The notes: generated by a model not told the origin, from the sequence alone. A stretch of DNA of 54,360 nucleotides from a bacterium (GCA_030666865.1 DAOUWZ010000005.1:1-54360); one strand, 5' to 3'; shown: positions 42,302-52,681, numbered from the stretch's first letter. Translations and numbers: made by a program.

Positions 42302-42330
42302 TTGACAAAATCGTTAAAATTTGCTATTAT
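42302..42330 (+). promoter_or_regulatory. promoter of the CAP-domain gene
   Basis: TTGACA (42302-42307), 17 bases, TATTAT (42325-42330). The start codon is at 42366. Confidence 0.75.
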
Positions 42331-42365
42331 TTAATGATTTAAAATAATATGATATAATTAAAATA

Positions 42366-43760
42366 ATGGATAAAGATAGGAGAAAAAAAATTGATAATAA
42401 TAAATCCAAAAAAACATTTTGGGGAATTTTGTGTTTATTAGCTGGAATGTTTATTTTTTTATATCCAAAGAGGAAAAGAATAAAAAAGATAGCCCTAAAT
42501 GAAAAAGATAAGTGTGTGAGTGCTATAGAAAAAGAGTATGGAGTATTAAAACATGGAGTCAAAAAATTTCCCCACAGGGTTTTAATGACATTGAAAGATG
42601 TTTTTGTACCTCATGAGGGCAATAATCATAAACCAAAAGCATTGCATCCAAAGTCGTTGAAAGCATATGTTATTTTGTTAGTTTTGATAAAAATATTTGT
42701 AACAGGTTTTATATTCTTTACATATCCAAATCCAGCTAGGCTTTCAGAAAAGATCGCTAATGAAGTTTTTTCATTAACCAATCAGTCAAGGCAATCAGAG
42801 GGTGTAGATATAGTTACTTGGAATGATTCATTAACTAGAGCGGCTCAGAATAAAGCTCAAGATATGATAAATAATAATTATTTTTCTCATGTAAGTCCAG
42901 ATGGCACTCAGCCGTGGCAATGGATCAATAAAGGAGAATATAGTTATGTTTATATGGGTGAAAATTTAGCGATGGATTTCAGTTCAGCTGAGATAGCGCA
43001 TTCAGCATTTAAAAAATCTCCCACTCATTGGAAAAATATTATGAACAGTAAATACAGTGATATGGGGATTGGCGTTGCTGTTGGGGAAATTGATAACAGA
43101 CAAACGATTGTTTTGGTTGAATTTTTTGGTACTGCTAAGGCGCCGGCTCCACAATTAGTCAAAGCAGCTGAAGCAGCAGAAACTGAAAAGCAAGATATTG
43201 TACCTATTCAGGAAGAACAGCCAAAACAAGAAATTGAAGAGATTCCAGTGGTTAAGGATGTTGTTAAGTCAGAAGAAAATAAGTCAGAATTAGATGATAT
43301 TAAAGAAGATATAATCGAACCGTCTGTTATTGGTGAAATTTATGTTGAAGAGGATGTTGTTGATCAAGTTGCAGAAGATCAAAAAATTATTGCCAATCAA
43401 GATAAAGTGGCAGCTGAATCTGATACAAAGATAGCTTATGAACCAATTGCTCAAAAATTGGTTCCAGAAATAACAGTACCAAAAGTATTTTCTGCTTCCC
43501 AGCAATTAAAAGTGGTACCGATAGAGCAAAGAAATATTAGTAAAGGTATGGTTGATTATGTGATATTGTATGGTAGATATATAATGCTTTTGTTCTTATT
43601 GGTTTTGATGGCTATTTTATTGGTTAATATTTTGATAAAGCCTCATATTCAGCATAGCGGTCTGATATTGCAGACAGTAGCCTTAATAATTGTTGTTTCG
43701 GCTTTTTTATTTGTCAGATTTCATTTTATAGAAGATTTAAGCGCTGTAATCATATATTAA
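42366..43760 (+). CDS. membrane-anchored CAP (SCP/PR-1) domain protein
   Basis: The 464-aa protein has helices near residues 19-35 and 97-118, then a CAP domain (about 130-265): LTNQSRQSEGVDIVTWNDSLTRAAQNKAQDM, NYFSHVSPDGTQPW, YMGENLAM, SPTHWKNIMNSKYSDMGIGV. An acidic, Pro/Glu-rich linker (about 270-395) leads to two C-terminal helices. The putative CAP site (His of FSHVS, Glu of GEN, His of THW) is present. Bacterial CAP proteins are exported; function here is unknown. Confidence 0.85.
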   Translation: MDKDRRKKIDNNKSKKTFWGILCLLAGMFIFLYPKRKRIKKIALNEKDKCVSAIEKEYGVLKHGVKKFPHRVLMTLKDVFVPHEGNNHKPKALHPKSLKAYVILLVLIKIFVTGFIFFTYPNPARLSEKIANEVFSLTNQSRQSEGVDIVTWNDSLTRAAQNKAQDMINNNYFSHVSPDGTQPWQWINKGEYSYVYMGENLAMDFSSAEIAHSAFKKSPTHWKNIMNSKYSDMGIGVAVGEIDNRQTIVLVEFFGTAKAPAPQLVKAAEAAETEKQDIVPIQEEQPKQEIEEIPVVKDVVKSEENKSELDDIKEDIIEPSVIGEIYVEEDVVDQVAEDQKIIANQDKVAAESDTKIAYEPIAQKLVPEITVPKVFSASQQLKVVPIEQRNISKGMVDYVILYGRYIMLLFLLVLMAILLVNILIKPHIQHSGLILQTVALIIVVSAFLFVRFHFIEDLSAVIIY

Positions 43761-43770
43761 AATAATACAA

Positions 43771-43803
43771 AAACAGTCTCGCGAACGCGGGACTGTTTTT
43801 TTG
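43771..43803 (+). terminator. Rho-independent terminator
   Basis: AACAGTCTCGC-gaac-GCGGGACTGTT forms an 11-bp stem with one G-T pair, followed by seven T. Confidence 0.85.
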
Positions 43804-43829
43804 ATTTCAAGTATTTAATATGATATAAT
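43801..43829 (+). promoter_or_regulatory. promoter of the glycan cluster
   Basis: TTGATT (43801-43806), 17 bases, TATAAT (43824-43829), directly after the terminator and 27 bases before the first gene. Confidence 0.7.
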
Positions 43830-43855
43830 TTGATCAGTATTATTAAATATTTATT

Positions 43856-44881
43856 ATGTTAGAAGAAAATTTATCATTGGAGTCAAATGCTAAAAAAAAT
43901 ATATTAGTTAGTGGCGGAGCTGGGTTTATTGGCTCTCATTTATGTGATGAATTAGTCAAACAAGGTCATAATGTAGTTTGCATAGATAATTTTGTCAGTG
44001 GTACTAGGTCAAATATAGAATTTTTATTACAAATGCCTAATTTCAAGTTTATCAATCATAATATTGTTGAACCTTTTGACTTGGAAAGCTTGTCGGAATT
44101 ATCTGTTTTCAATATTATTACCAAAGGTATTGACGAAATGTATAATTTGGCTTGTCCAACATCTTATAAAGAATACAAAGAATTGCCATTGGAGACTATT
44201 TTGACTAATTCACATGGATCTAGGAATATGCTTGAAGTTGCGGTGAAATATAAAGCCAAATTTTTACACGCCTCAACATCATCGGTTTATGGAGCGCCTT
44301 TGAAAAATGTGAAATTTTTCAAAGAAGATTATTGGGGGTTTGTAAATCCAATTGGTCCTAGAAGTTGTTACAATGAAGGCAAAAGATTTGCTGAAAGTTT
44401 AGTTGATAATTATAAAGATAAATATAAGCTAAAAACAAAAATTGCTCGCATCTTTCAAACTTATGGTCCGCGAATGAGATTTGATGATGCCAGATTGATT
44501 CCCGATATGATTCGTTCCGCTTTAAAAGGTGACAATTTGATTATTTATGGTGGTGAAGAAAAAAGCACTTCATTCTTATATGTATCTGATTTGGTTGAAG
44601 GTTTATTGAAATTAATGAATTCTGATAATAATGAAGTTTTCAATTTTGGCTATCCACAAGAGATAAAAATAGAAGATGCAGCTAGGATAATTATAAAAAC
44701 AACTGATTCAAAGTCAAAAGTAAAATATGAAGATGAATTGCCATTTATTATGACTCACGGTTTGCCTGACACAAAGAAGGCTAAAGAATTGCTCGGATGG
44801 TTTCCTTTAGTGGGGCTTGAGGATGGTTTAATAAAAACAGTTGAGTATATGAAAGCTCAAAAAGGAGTTTTGAAGTTTTAA
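43856..44881 (+). CDS. NAD-dependent sugar-nucleotide epimerase/decarboxylase (UDP-xylose synthase-like)
   Basis: The 341-aa extended SDR enzyme has GGAGFIGSHLCDEL (NAD site, about residue 20), TSSVYG, and active-site CYNEGKRFAE (YxxxK). NLACPTSYKEYKELPLETILTN and RIFQTYGPRMRFDDAR resemble UDP-glucuronate decarboxylases, which make UDP-xylose. An insert after EPFDL is unusual. It opens the glycan cluster. Confidence 0.83.
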   Translation: MLEENLSLESNAKKNILVSGGAGFIGSHLCDELVKQGHNVVCIDNFVSGTRSNIEFLLQMPNFKFINHNIVEPFDLESLSELSVFNIITKGIDEMYNLACPTSYKEYKELPLETILTNSHGSRNMLEVAVKYKAKFLHASTSSVYGAPLKNVKFFKEDYWGFVNPIGPRSCYNEGKRFAESLVDNYKDKYKLKTKIARIFQTYGPRMRFDDARLIPDMIRSALKGDNLIIYGGEEKSTSFLYVSDLVEGLLKLMNSDNNEVFNFGYPQEIKIEDAARIIIKTTDSKSKVKYEDELPFIMTHGLPDTKKAKELLGWFPLVGLEDGLIKTVEYMKAQKGVLKF

Positions 44882-44909
44882 TAAATCTAATTTTTAAAGA
44901 AGAATAAAG

Positions 44910-46067
44910 ATGGAAAAAAATATTTTTACTTCCGAGTCTGTTACTGAGGGACATCCTGATAAAGTTTGTGACCAAATTTCAGATGCAATTTTAGATGAGC
45001 TATTGAAGCAAGATCCAAATTCACATACTGCTATTGAATGTCTGGCTACAACTGGTTTAGTGGTAGTGGCTGGAGAAATAAGAACTAAGGCATACGTTGA
45101 TATTGCTGGAGTTACTAGAAAAACTATCAATGAGATTGGCTATAATAATTCTAGTTCAGGTTTTAAAGGTGATGATTGCGGGATTTTGATAAGTATTGAT
45201 GAACAATCTCCTGACATTTCTCAAGGCGTTGATAAAGGTAAAGGCAAACACAAAGAGCAAGGAGCAGGAGATCAAGGTTTAATGTTCGGTTATGCTTGTG
45301 ATGAAACACCTGAATTGATGCCATTGCCTATTATGTTAGCTCATAAAATGGCAAAAAGATTGGCTACTGTTAGAAAGAGTAAAACTTTGTCTTATTTAGA
45401 GCCTGATGGAAAAACAGAAGTAGCAGTTGAATATGTGAATGGCAAGCCAACCAGAATTGATACTGTAGTAGTAGCAACGCAACACAATGAAAAAGTAGCA
45501 CAGGCAACTTTGGAAAAAGATATCAAAAAGCAGGTGATTGATTATGTTGGTAAAAAATATATTGATAATAAAACCAGAATATTTATAAATGCTACCGGTA
45601 AATTTATAAAAGGAGGACCTCCAGCTGATGCTGGGCTTACCGGACGAAAAATAATTGTTGATACTTATGGCGGGTATGCTCCGCACGGTGGCGGCGCGTT
45701 CTCTGGAAAAGATCCGTCTAAGGTTGACCGCAGTGCTACTTATATGGCCAGGTATATTGCCAAGAATATAGTGGCAGCAAAACTGGCAAAAAAATGTTTA
45801 GTGCAATTATCATATGTTATTGGAGTTGCTGACCCAGTTAGTGTTATGGTTGATACGTATGGAACTAGCAAGCTCACCAATACTAAGATTGAAAAAATAG
45901 TTAGAAAAGAATTTGAATTGAAGCCGGCAGGTATTATTAAGCAATTAAAATTGAAGAAACCAATTTATCGGAAAACAGCAGCTTATGGGCATTTTGGCAG
46001 AAATGAACAAGGGTTTGCTTGGGAAAAAACAGATAAATTAAATTCATTAAAGAAATATAATAAATAG
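44910..46067 (+). CDS. metK: S-adenosylmethionine synthetase
   Basis: The 385-aa protein has [25 protein letters not shown] at the N-terminus, [16 protein letters not shown], and [27 protein letters not shown], all MetK signatures. It makes SAM from methionine and ATP, required by the DNA methyltransferases in the window among others. It is placed between two sugar-nucleotide enzymes, three bases before the next gene. Confidence 0.96.
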   Translation: MEKNIFTSESVTEGHPDKVCDQISDAILDELLKQDPNSHTAIECLATTGLVVVAGEIRTKAYVDIAGVTRKTINEIGYNNSSSGFKGDDCGILISIDEQSPDISQGVDKGKGKHKEQGAGDQGLMFGYACDETPELMPLPIMLAHKMAKRLATVRKSKTLSYLEPDGKTEVAVEYVNGKPTRIDTVVVATQHNEKVAQATLEKDIKKQVIDYVGKKYIDNKTRIFINATGKFIKGGPPADAGLTGRKIIVDTYGGYAPHGGGAFSGKDPSKVDRSATYMARYIAKNIVAAKLAKKCLVQLSYVIGVADPVSVMVDTYGTSKLTNTKIEKIVRKEFELKPAGIIKQLKLKKPIYRKTAAYGHFGRNEQGFAWEKTDKLNSLKKYNK

Positions 46068-46069
46068 TC

Positions 46070-46987
46070 ATGAAAATAATTGTTACTGGAGGAGCAGGAT
46101 TTATTGGTTCCAATTTAGTTGATTTATTGATTGCAGATGGTCATCAGGTTTTAGTAGTGGATAATTTATCTACCGGCAGGCAAGAGTATATCAATGCTCG
46201 GGCTGAATTTAAAGATATTGATATTGTTGATGAGAAATTGCCAGAAATATTCAAAGATTTTAAACCAGAGGCAGTATATCATTTAGCTGCTCAGAAAAAT
46301 GTTCGAGTATCATTAGAAGATCCTTTGTTTGATGCCAGGATAAATATAATGGGTTCTTTAAATGTAATAGAATCAACTCATCAGGCTGGAGGAAATAAAT
46401 TAATATTCGCATCATCAGGCGGTGCTATATATGATGCCAATCAAGCCATGCCTTTGACTGAAAATTCTAAAGCCAAACCTTTATCACCTTATGGTATTAG
46501 TAAATATACTATTGATCAGTATTTAGAGTTTTATTACCATAATTATCAATTGAATTATGTTAGTTTGCGGTTTGCTAATGTTTATGGGCCACGTCAAGAT
46601 CCTTTGGGTGAAGCTGGGGTAGTAGCGATATTTTTTGATAAATTAATAAACGAAGAACAAGCTAAAATTTTTGGTTCAGGCAAGCAAACACGTGATTATG
46701 TTTATGTCGGCGATATAGTTGAATCTCTTAAAGCAACTTTAAACCCATCTGCAAATGGTACTTATAATATTGGTACTGGCAAGGAAGTAGATGTAAATGA
46801 GCTTTATCAGATGCAAACAAATATCGCAGATAAAGCTATTTCGGCAGAACACATTCAGGCAATTGTCGGTGAGTTAATGCGAAATGCTTTAAATAGTGAT
46901 AAAGCTAAGCAGGATCTAGGTTGGCAACCGCAAATAGAGTTAGTTCAAGGTTTAAAATTAACTTATGAATGGTTTAAATCCAAATAA
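46070..46987 (+). CDS. NAD-dependent epimerase (UDP-glucose 4-epimerase-like)
   Basis: The 305-aa extended SDR protein has VTGGAGFIGSNLVDLL, HLAAQKNVRVSLEDP, ASSGGAIYDANQAMPLTE, YGISKYTIDQYLEFY (YxxxK) and RFANVYGPRQDPLGEAGVVAIF. It resembles the short GalE-like epimerases of bacterial glycan clusters. Its 3' end overlaps the next gene by 23 bases. Confidence 0.85.
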   Translation: MKIIVTGGAGFIGSNLVDLLIADGHQVLVVDNLSTGRQEYINARAEFKDIDIVDEKLPEIFKDFKPEAVYHLAAQKNVRVSLEDPLFDARINIMGSLNVIESTHQAGGNKLIFASSGGAIYDANQAMPLTENSKAKPLSPYGISKYTIDQYLEFYYHNYQLNYVSLRFANVYGPRQDPLGEAGVVAIFFDKLINEEQAKIFGSGKQTRDYVYVGDIVESLKATLNPSANGTYNIGTGKEVDVNELYQMQTNIADKAISAEHIQAIVGELMRNALNSDKAKQDLGWQPQIELVQGLKLTYEWFKSK

Positions 46988-47651
46988 AAAAATATTTATT
47001 ATTATCCCTGCATGGAATGAAAAAGAAAGAATAGTTCAAGTAATAGCTAATTTGAAAAAGCATGGTTATGATAGAATTGTGGTAGTTGATGATAGCTCTT
47101 GTGATAATACTGGAAAGCTCGCGAAAGAGAATGGAGCAATTGTTTTGTCGCATATTATCAATCGCGGTCAGGGAGCAGCTTTGCAAACTGGTAATACATA
47201 TGCAGTAAAAAATGGTGCTGATATTATTGTGCATTTTGATGCTGATGGTCAGATGAGACCTGAAGATATTTCCAAAATGATAGAACCGATTATTAATGGC
47301 AAAGCAGAAATTACCTTAGGATCAAGATTTTTGGGACAAACTAAAAATATACCTTTTACTAAACGTTATATATTATTGCCAGTATCAAGGTTGATTAATT
47401 ATTTGTTTACTGGTCTTTGGCTTAGTGATGTGCATAATGGTTTTCGGGCATTATCAAAAGAAGCTTGCTTGAAAATAAATATCAAGCAAGATGAGTTTTC
47501 CCATGCTACTGAAATTATTGAACAAATAAAAATTAATAATCTTAGATATGAAGAAGTGCCAGTAACAATAATTTACCATGAATATGGTATGAATTTGTTT
47601 GGCGCTTTTCGTATTTTAAAAGAATTATTAATCGGCAAGTTAATTAGATAA
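46965..47651 (+). CDS. family 2 glycosyltransferase (dolichol-phosphate mannosyltransferase-like)
   Basis: The 228-aa protein has IIPAWNEKERIVQVI, VVDDSSCDNTGKLAKENGA, HIINRGQGAALQTGN, HFDADGQMRPEDI (DxD) and SDVHNGFRALSKEA, the DPM1-like GT2 pattern for transfer to a polyprenyl phosphate. It has no C-terminal membrane helices. It starts inside the end of the epimerase gene, implying translational coupling. Confidence 0.88.
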   Translation: MNGLNPNKKIFIIIPAWNEKERIVQVIANLKKHGYDRIVVVDDSSCDNTGKLAKENGAIVLSHIINRGQGAALQTGNTYAVKNGADIIVHFDADGQMRPEDISKMIEPIINGKAEITLGSRFLGQTKNIPFTKRYILLPVSRLINYLFTGLWLSDVHNGFRALSKEACLKINIKQDEFSHATEIIEQIKINNLRYEEVPVTIIYHEYGMNLFGAFRILKELLIGKLIR

Positions 47652-47655
47652 TTAT

Positions 47656-48012
47656 ATGGATTTTAATATTTTACAAATAGCACTTTTGATTTTTATTGTT
47701 TTTGTTTTACTTAGAGTATTAAAAAGATTTAGAAATAATGATGTTACATTTAAAGAGTGGCTACTTTGGTCATTATTTTGGCTAGTTGTTCTGGTAGCTA
47801 CATTTCTGCCGCAAAGTACTGATTTTTTAGCCAAAAAAATAGGATTGGAAACTGGTCGTGGTGTAGACTTGGCTGTTTATGCCTCTATACCAATTTTATT
47901 CTATTTGATTTTTAAAGTGATAGCTAAATTGGATAAAATTCAGCAGAATCAAACAAAAATAGTTAGACATTTAGCTATAAAAAATTTTTCAGAAAAAGAA
48001 AAAAAAGAATGA
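47656..48012 (+). CDS. DUF2304 family membrane protein
   Basis: The 118-aa protein has three hydrophobic helices and the DUF2304 pattern: ALLIFIVFVLLRVLKRF, EWLLWSLFWLVVLVATFLPQ, GRGVDLAVYASIPILFYLIFK, ending in a charged coiled coil. DUF2304 genes typically follow a GT2 gene, as here, and may help membrane attachment of the enzyme. It overlaps the next gene by four bases (ATGA). Confidence 0.85.
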   Translation: MDFNILQIALLIFIVFVLLRVLKRFRNNDVTFKEWLLWSLFWLVVLVATFLPQSTDFLAKKIGLETGRGVDLAVYASIPILFYLIFKVIAKLDKIQQNQTKIVRHLAIKNFSEKEKKE

Positions 48013-49046
48013 AATCAACTGTTATAATAATTTTAACTTATAATAGCAGGGGTGATATTGGCCCTTGTCTTAATTCTGTTTTAAGTCAAAGCTATAAACA
48101 GGATTATGATGTGGTGGTAGTTGATAATAATTCCGACGATGACACAGTAAAATTTGTAAAAGAAAAATATCCAAGTATAAAATTGATTGCCAATAAAAAA
48201 AATACCGGATATGCTGGCGGAAATAATATTGGTTTGAATTATGCTTTGGAAAAAGATTATCAAAATTATATTTTATTGAATCCGGACATGATTGTTGATA
48301 TTGATTGGCTGAAGTATTTGATTGCTGTAGCGGATAGTAGAGAAGATGCTGGCATTATTCAATCTAAAGTTCTATTTTTTCACGAAAAGTTTAGAATTAA
48401 TACTATTGGTAATCCGATTCATTATTTGGCTTTTTCTTGGTCTGGAGGGTATAAAAAATTAAGCAGTGCTTATCAGGAAATTATTGACATTCCTTTGGCA
48501 TCTGGCAGCTGTTTGCTGGTTAAAAAAGAAGTACTAAAACAAATAGGCGTATTGGATGAGAAATTATTTATGTACCATGAAGATGTTGATTTTTCCCTGC
48601 GAGCGAAATTGGCTGGCTACAATATTATTCTCGCGCCTGATTCAAAAGCATTTCATAATTATTCATTTTCTTTTGGCACAAGAAAGTTTTATTTTTGCGA
48701 AAGAAATCGTTTATTTGTATTTTTTTCCTATTATTCATTGTTTAGTATTATTTTGTTTTTTCCATTTTTTTTACTAACAGAAATTCTGATGATAATTTAT
48801 GCATTTTTTACTGGTTGGGGTAAATATAAGCTAAAAGCTTATGTCGGCTTGATTATTTTGGTGCCGCATATTTTGAAAAAGAAATTTGAATTAAGAAAAA
48901 TTCGTCAAATAACTGATAGACAGATGATGGATTTTATGAGTGCTAAATTTGAATTTGATGATGTGAATAATATAGGTATAAAATATATTTATAATCCCGT
49001 CTCAACAGTTTATTTTTTGTTGATGAAAAAGATTATTTTTTGGTAA
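48009..49046 (+). CDS. family 2 glycosyltransferase (rhamnosyltransferase-like)
   Basis: The 345-aa protein has VIIILTYNSRGDIGPCLNSV, VVDNNSDDDTVKFV, NTGYAGGNNIGLNYAL, LLNPDMIVD, MYHEDVDFSLRAKLAG (ED-type catalytic region) and a C-terminal hydrophobic hairpin (about residues 235-262). It probably adds a sugar to a lipid-linked glycan at the inner membrane face. Confidence 0.88.
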   Translation: MKSTVIIILTYNSRGDIGPCLNSVLSQSYKQDYDVVVVDNNSDDDTVKFVKEKYPSIKLIANKKNTGYAGGNNIGLNYALEKDYQNYILLNPDMIVDIDWLKYLIAVADSREDAGIIQSKVLFFHEKFRINTIGNPIHYLAFSWSGGYKKLSSAYQEIIDIPLASGSCLLVKKEVLKQIGVLDEKLFMYHEDVDFSLRAKLAGYNIILAPDSKAFHNYSFSFGTRKFYFCERNRLFVFFSYYSLFSIILFFPFFLLTEILMIIYAFFTGWGKYKLKAYVGLIILVPHILKKKFELRKIRQITDRQMMDFMSAKFEFDDVNNIGIKYIYNPVSTVYFLLMKKIIFW

Positions 49047-49049
49047 TCT

Positions 49050-50183
49050 ATGAAGATCGCTCAAATAACCTCAGTTTTTCCGCCTTATAAAGGCGGTATT
49101 GGACAAGTAGCATATCATTATGCGCGTTTATTTTATCAGAAAGGTGAAGATCCAACAGTATATACAGTTGATTATGACGCCCGAGAAAGTTTTGATTTTA
49201 AGGTAAAATATTTAAAAACATTTTTAAAATGGGGGAAAGCAGGGTTTTGCCCGCAATTGTTTTGGGAATTGAAAAAGTTTGATGTGATTGGATTGCATTA
49301 TCCCAGTTTTGGATTGGCGGAAGTTGTTTGGTTATGGAAAAAAATTTTTAAATCAAAAACAAAATTGATAATTTTTTATCACCACGATGTGGTTGGTTCT
49401 AGATTTTTGGGAAAAATATTCCGTTGGCATAAAAAATATCTAATGCCTCGAATTATCAAATCAGCTGACTTGGTCATGGTATCTTCTTTTGATTATGCAA
49501 AAAATTCTTATATTAAAAATATTTATGCCAATGCGCCGGAAAAATTTATTGAATTGCCATTTGGAATAACTCATAATTTTTATCCAGCTGAGAAAAATTT
49601 GGATTTATTGAATAAATACAATATTCCAGCAGATAAAAAAATTATTATGAATTTAGGCGGACTTGATAGAAATCATTATTTTAAGGGAGTGAATAATTTG
49701 ATATCTGCTTGCGCGAAAATAAAAAGTGATGACTGGCACTTGTTATTGGTTGGCAGTGGTGATTTGATTTCAAATTTAAAAGAACAAGCAAAAAATTTAA
49801 ATATCGCCGATAAAATTACATTTGCTGGCAGGGCTCGTGATGAAGAATTGCCTGATTTTTACCGTTTAGCCGAGGTGTTTGTATTACCTAGTATAGATAA
49901 AAGCGAGGCGTTTGGGATTGTTTTGATAGAGGCAATGGCTTGCGGTATTCCAATAATCGCATCAAATTTACATGGGGTTAGAACAGTAGTAGATGAAAAT
50001 AAAACAGGGTTTTTAGTAACACCTGGTGATGTTGATGATTTGCATAATAAAATTGAGAAAATAATTTCAAATCCGGAGTTAAGAGATAAATTTTCTATTC
50101 AAGCGCGAAAACGGGTTGAAGAAAATTATTTTTGGGATGATATTGGTGATCAATTAATAAAAATATATCAAAGTGTAATATAG
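49050..50183 (+). CDS. family 4 glycosyltransferase
   Basis: The 377-aa GT-B protein has FPPYKGGIGQVAYHYARLF at the N-terminus, then GGLDRNHYFKGVNNLI, LLVGSGDL, and the donor-site EAFGIVLIEAMACGIPIIAS (E-x7-E) followed by GVRTVVDENKTGFLV. It is three bases after the GT2 gene. Sugar and acceptor unknown. Confidence 0.92.
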   Translation: MKIAQITSVFPPYKGGIGQVAYHYARLFYQKGEDPTVYTVDYDARESFDFKVKYLKTFLKWGKAGFCPQLFWELKKFDVIGLHYPSFGLAEVVWLWKKIFKSKTKLIIFYHHDVVGSRFLGKIFRWHKKYLMPRIIKSADLVMVSSFDYAKNSYIKNIYANAPEKFIELPFGITHNFYPAEKNLDLLNKYNIPADKKIIMNLGGLDRNHYFKGVNNLISACAKIKSDDWHLLLVGSGDLISNLKEQAKNLNIADKITFAGRARDEELPDFYRLAEVFVLPSIDKSEAFGIVLIEAMACGIPIIASNLHGVRTVVDENKTGFLVTPGDVDDLHNKIEKIISNPELRDKFSIQARKRVEENYFWDDIGDQLIKIYQSVI

Positions 50184-50291
50184 AATTAAGATTTATGATT
50201 CAAGATTTAAGAGATAAATAGATTAAAATAAATTAAACTTCAAAAATCAAAATTTAAAATTTTATAAAAAGGTGAATAGCGCCACTTTCTA

Positions 50292-50344
50292 TCCCCCTGA
50301 CAAGGGGGAACTCCTGCCTGCCGGCAGGCAGGAAAGGGGGTTTT
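50292..50344. repeat. C-run/G-run repeat interrupted by the 20-bp palindrome
   Basis: TCCCCCTGACAAGGGGGAAC-T is followed by CCTGCCTGCCGGCAGGCAGG (50313-50332), then AAAGGGGGTT. The uninterrupted form is at 15021-15050. The remainder of the 50184-50446 gap is AT-rich with no gene. Confidence 0.78.
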
Positions 50345-50446
50345 GAATAGAATTTTTAATTATTCTAATTTCCCCGTTCGCAATAGCTTGTTAGGATTAG
50401 GCTTGTGTGGCGAATAGGTAAACAAATCCCAAATTCAAGATATTAA

Positions 50447-52681
50447 ATGAAATTTATAATTGATTATTTAAATAATAAAACACTATTAATAACATTTTGG
50501 ATAAATGCTTTTTTATTGATACTGAATTTTTTATTTTTCAAAATATATTTTTTTGATATTCTTTTTTTCTTGTTATTTTTTGCTTTAATCGGAATATATT
50601 TGGCAAAAATAATTAAAAATATTTTAAAATGGTCAAGCGCTTGGTCGTTAGTTTTTTCATATTTTTCTCTTTTATATTTGTTGAGTTTTATTGTCGCGAT
50701 ATTTATAGATTTCTATAAGATAAATGATTTGTTGTTATTGCTAAGTTTATTAATTCCTGGGTTAATAATATTTGGTATAGCAAATCAAAAGAGATATAAG
50801 CAGGAAAAACTTAATTTTAATTGGCAAAGTAATAATAAAAATAGCGATAGCATATCAATAAATAAATATTTAATAATCATTCTGCCGGCTCTTTTTGCTT
50901 TAGGGGCGTTTTTTCTTTTTATAGCCAGAACAGGGGAGTATATTCTGACACCTTGGGCGAGCATCTCAAAATTGTATGTTTATGTATTTTTATTAATTAC
51001 TTTTATTGTTGCTTTATTTGTTTTTTCTAGGGCCAGAGTAAAAATAATTTTATTATTTATTATTTTGCATTCATTTTTATTGCATGCTTACCTGCCGGTA
51101 GTTTACGAAACTGGTTTTGGTGGAGATAAATGGAGACACCTGGCTTCGGAAAAATATTTACAACAGGAAAAAGTTTATTCGCCTTCACTTTTTGGCGAAC
51201 CCTTGCGAACAGTTGAGATTGGTCCATTGCAAGTTCCTGAAGTTCTGATTGCCGGAAATAAAACATCTTATGGCAATCAATGGGGGATTACTATATTACT
51301 GGCTAGATTTTTACATATTGATATTTTTTGGATTGATTATTTATTTTTGTTTGTTCTTTGGTCGCTTATTTTACCTTTATTATTATTTAAGTTTGGCAAG
51401 CTGATTTATAATAATATTCATTTTCGATTGTTACTCGCGTTTTTGCCTAGTATTTTTTATACTTTTCAAGTATTTGGTTCAATTACCATTCCAGTTGCGA
51501 TAGGCAGTTTATTTTTTTTCTGGGCTTTGTATTTATGGCTGTTGTATTTGCGTGATGATAATAAGCAGGTCAGGAATATTGCTATAATTTTTTCAATTTT
51601 GATGTACCTTGGGTATGTACTTCATTTTATTGTTATTTTTGAAATAGGCTTATTGATACTGGTCATCAAGTTACTAAAACGGCCTGTTTGGCGAAAGACT
51701 GTCGTTTTTGGGCTAATTATACTATTTATTCTATTTATCCCATTTTTAGAGATATTTATGGGTTATGGGAGCTTTAAAACAGGAGTTTTCAGTTTCAATG
51801 GCGCATTAAGTGGATTGGCCAATGCTTTTGGCGCATTAACAGGAATAATAGCTTTTATTCCGCGGCCGACTCATATTGATCAAGGTAATTGGCTTTTCAA
51901 TCAAACCAGATTGACTCAAACCGAAGCATCATTATTTACTTTGCGCCAGTTGCCATTTTTTATAACTTCGTTTATTTGGTTGTTGGTAGTTTTTGGATTT
52001 TACAAAATAAGAAAAATGAAATTTGATAAAGTTGCCAAATTTATTTGCGGCGGCTTAATTGTTTTAATCTGTAATTATATCATCTCTTGGTATTTTATGG
52101 ACGGTAATCACATTTTAGCTAGACGGCTTGATTTGTTGATTGTGTTTTTAATGATGGTGATGGTGGCTTTGGGAATTTATTTTTTTATTGAAAATATTTT
52201 TAATCATTTAACAAAAAAACAAAAAATATATTTAGTAGCTATGGCTATTGCAATTACTGCTACAGCTACTTATACATCAGGGCCGTTTTTAGAAGTAGTT
52301 ACCAAAGATGAAGTGAGAGCGGCCGAATATATCTGGCAGGAAATTGATAAAACAGACGAGAAGTATTGTGTAGTGGCTAACACTTGGCCGTTGTTGGGAT
52401 TGGAAGCAGCATCGTCCAGAGAAATAATTGCCGGTGGATTTCCAGTTTATTTGGAATATGCCCAACCAGAGAGAGTGAAAATATTTGAAGGTATGCTGAA
52501 GAAACCAAACAAAAAAGATTGGTTCAAAGACGCTTTCCGAGTAACTCACGCGAATGAATGCTGGTATATGCTGGAAAAACGCTGGGTGTCAGATAAAATT
52601 TTTGAACAAATTTTGCAAAAAATTGGCAGCCCTGGCATGGAAATAGGCAATGTGATGATTTGGAAGTTTGACAAAAAGTGA
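50447..52681 (+). CDS. large multi-pass membrane protein, possible GT-C-type glycosyltransferase
   Basis: The 744-aa protein has about 15 hydrophobic helices, and a loop near residues 225-275 (GFGGDKWRHLASEKYL) that resembles the acidic first external loop of GT-C enzymes. The C-terminal soluble part (about 625-744) starts with ATYTSGPFLEVVTKDEVRAAEYIWQE. At the end of the glycan cluster it may transfer or handle lipid-linked sugars. No family is firmly recognised. Confidence 0.6.
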   Translation: MKFIIDYLNNKTLLITFWINAFLLILNFLFFKIYFFDILFFLLFFALIGIYLAKIIKNILKWSSAWSLVFSYFSLLYLLSFIVAIFIDFYKINDLLLLLSLLIPGLIIFGIANQKRYKQEKLNFNWQSNNKNSDSISINKYLIIILPALFALGAFFLFIARTGEYILTPWASISKLYVYVFLLITFIVALFVFSRARVKIILLFIILHSFLLHAYLPVVYETGFGGDKWRHLASEKYLQQEKVYSPSLFGEPLRTVEIGPLQVPEVLIAGNKTSYGNQWGITILLARFLHIDIFWIDYLFLFVLWSLILPLLLFKFGKLIYNNIHFRLLLAFLPSIFYTFQVFGSITIPVAIGSLFFFWALYLWLLYLRDDNKQVRNIAIIFSILMYLGYVLHFIVIFEIGLLILVIKLLKRPVWRKTVVFGLIILFILFIPFLEIFMGYGSFKTGVFSFNGALSGLANAFGALTGIIAFIPRPTHIDQGNWLFNQTRLTQTEASLFTLRQLPFFITSFIWLLVVFGFYKIRKMKFDKVAKFICGGLIVLICNYIISWYFMDGNHILARRLDLLIVFLMMVMVALGIYFFIENIFNHLTKKQKIYLVAMAIAITATATYTSGPFLEVVTKDEVRAAEYIWQEIDKTDEKYCVVANTWPLLGLEAASSREIIAGGFPVYLEYAQPERVKIFEGMLKKPNKKDWFKDAFRVTHANECWYMLEKRWVSDKIFEQILQKIGSPGMEIGNVMIWKFDKK

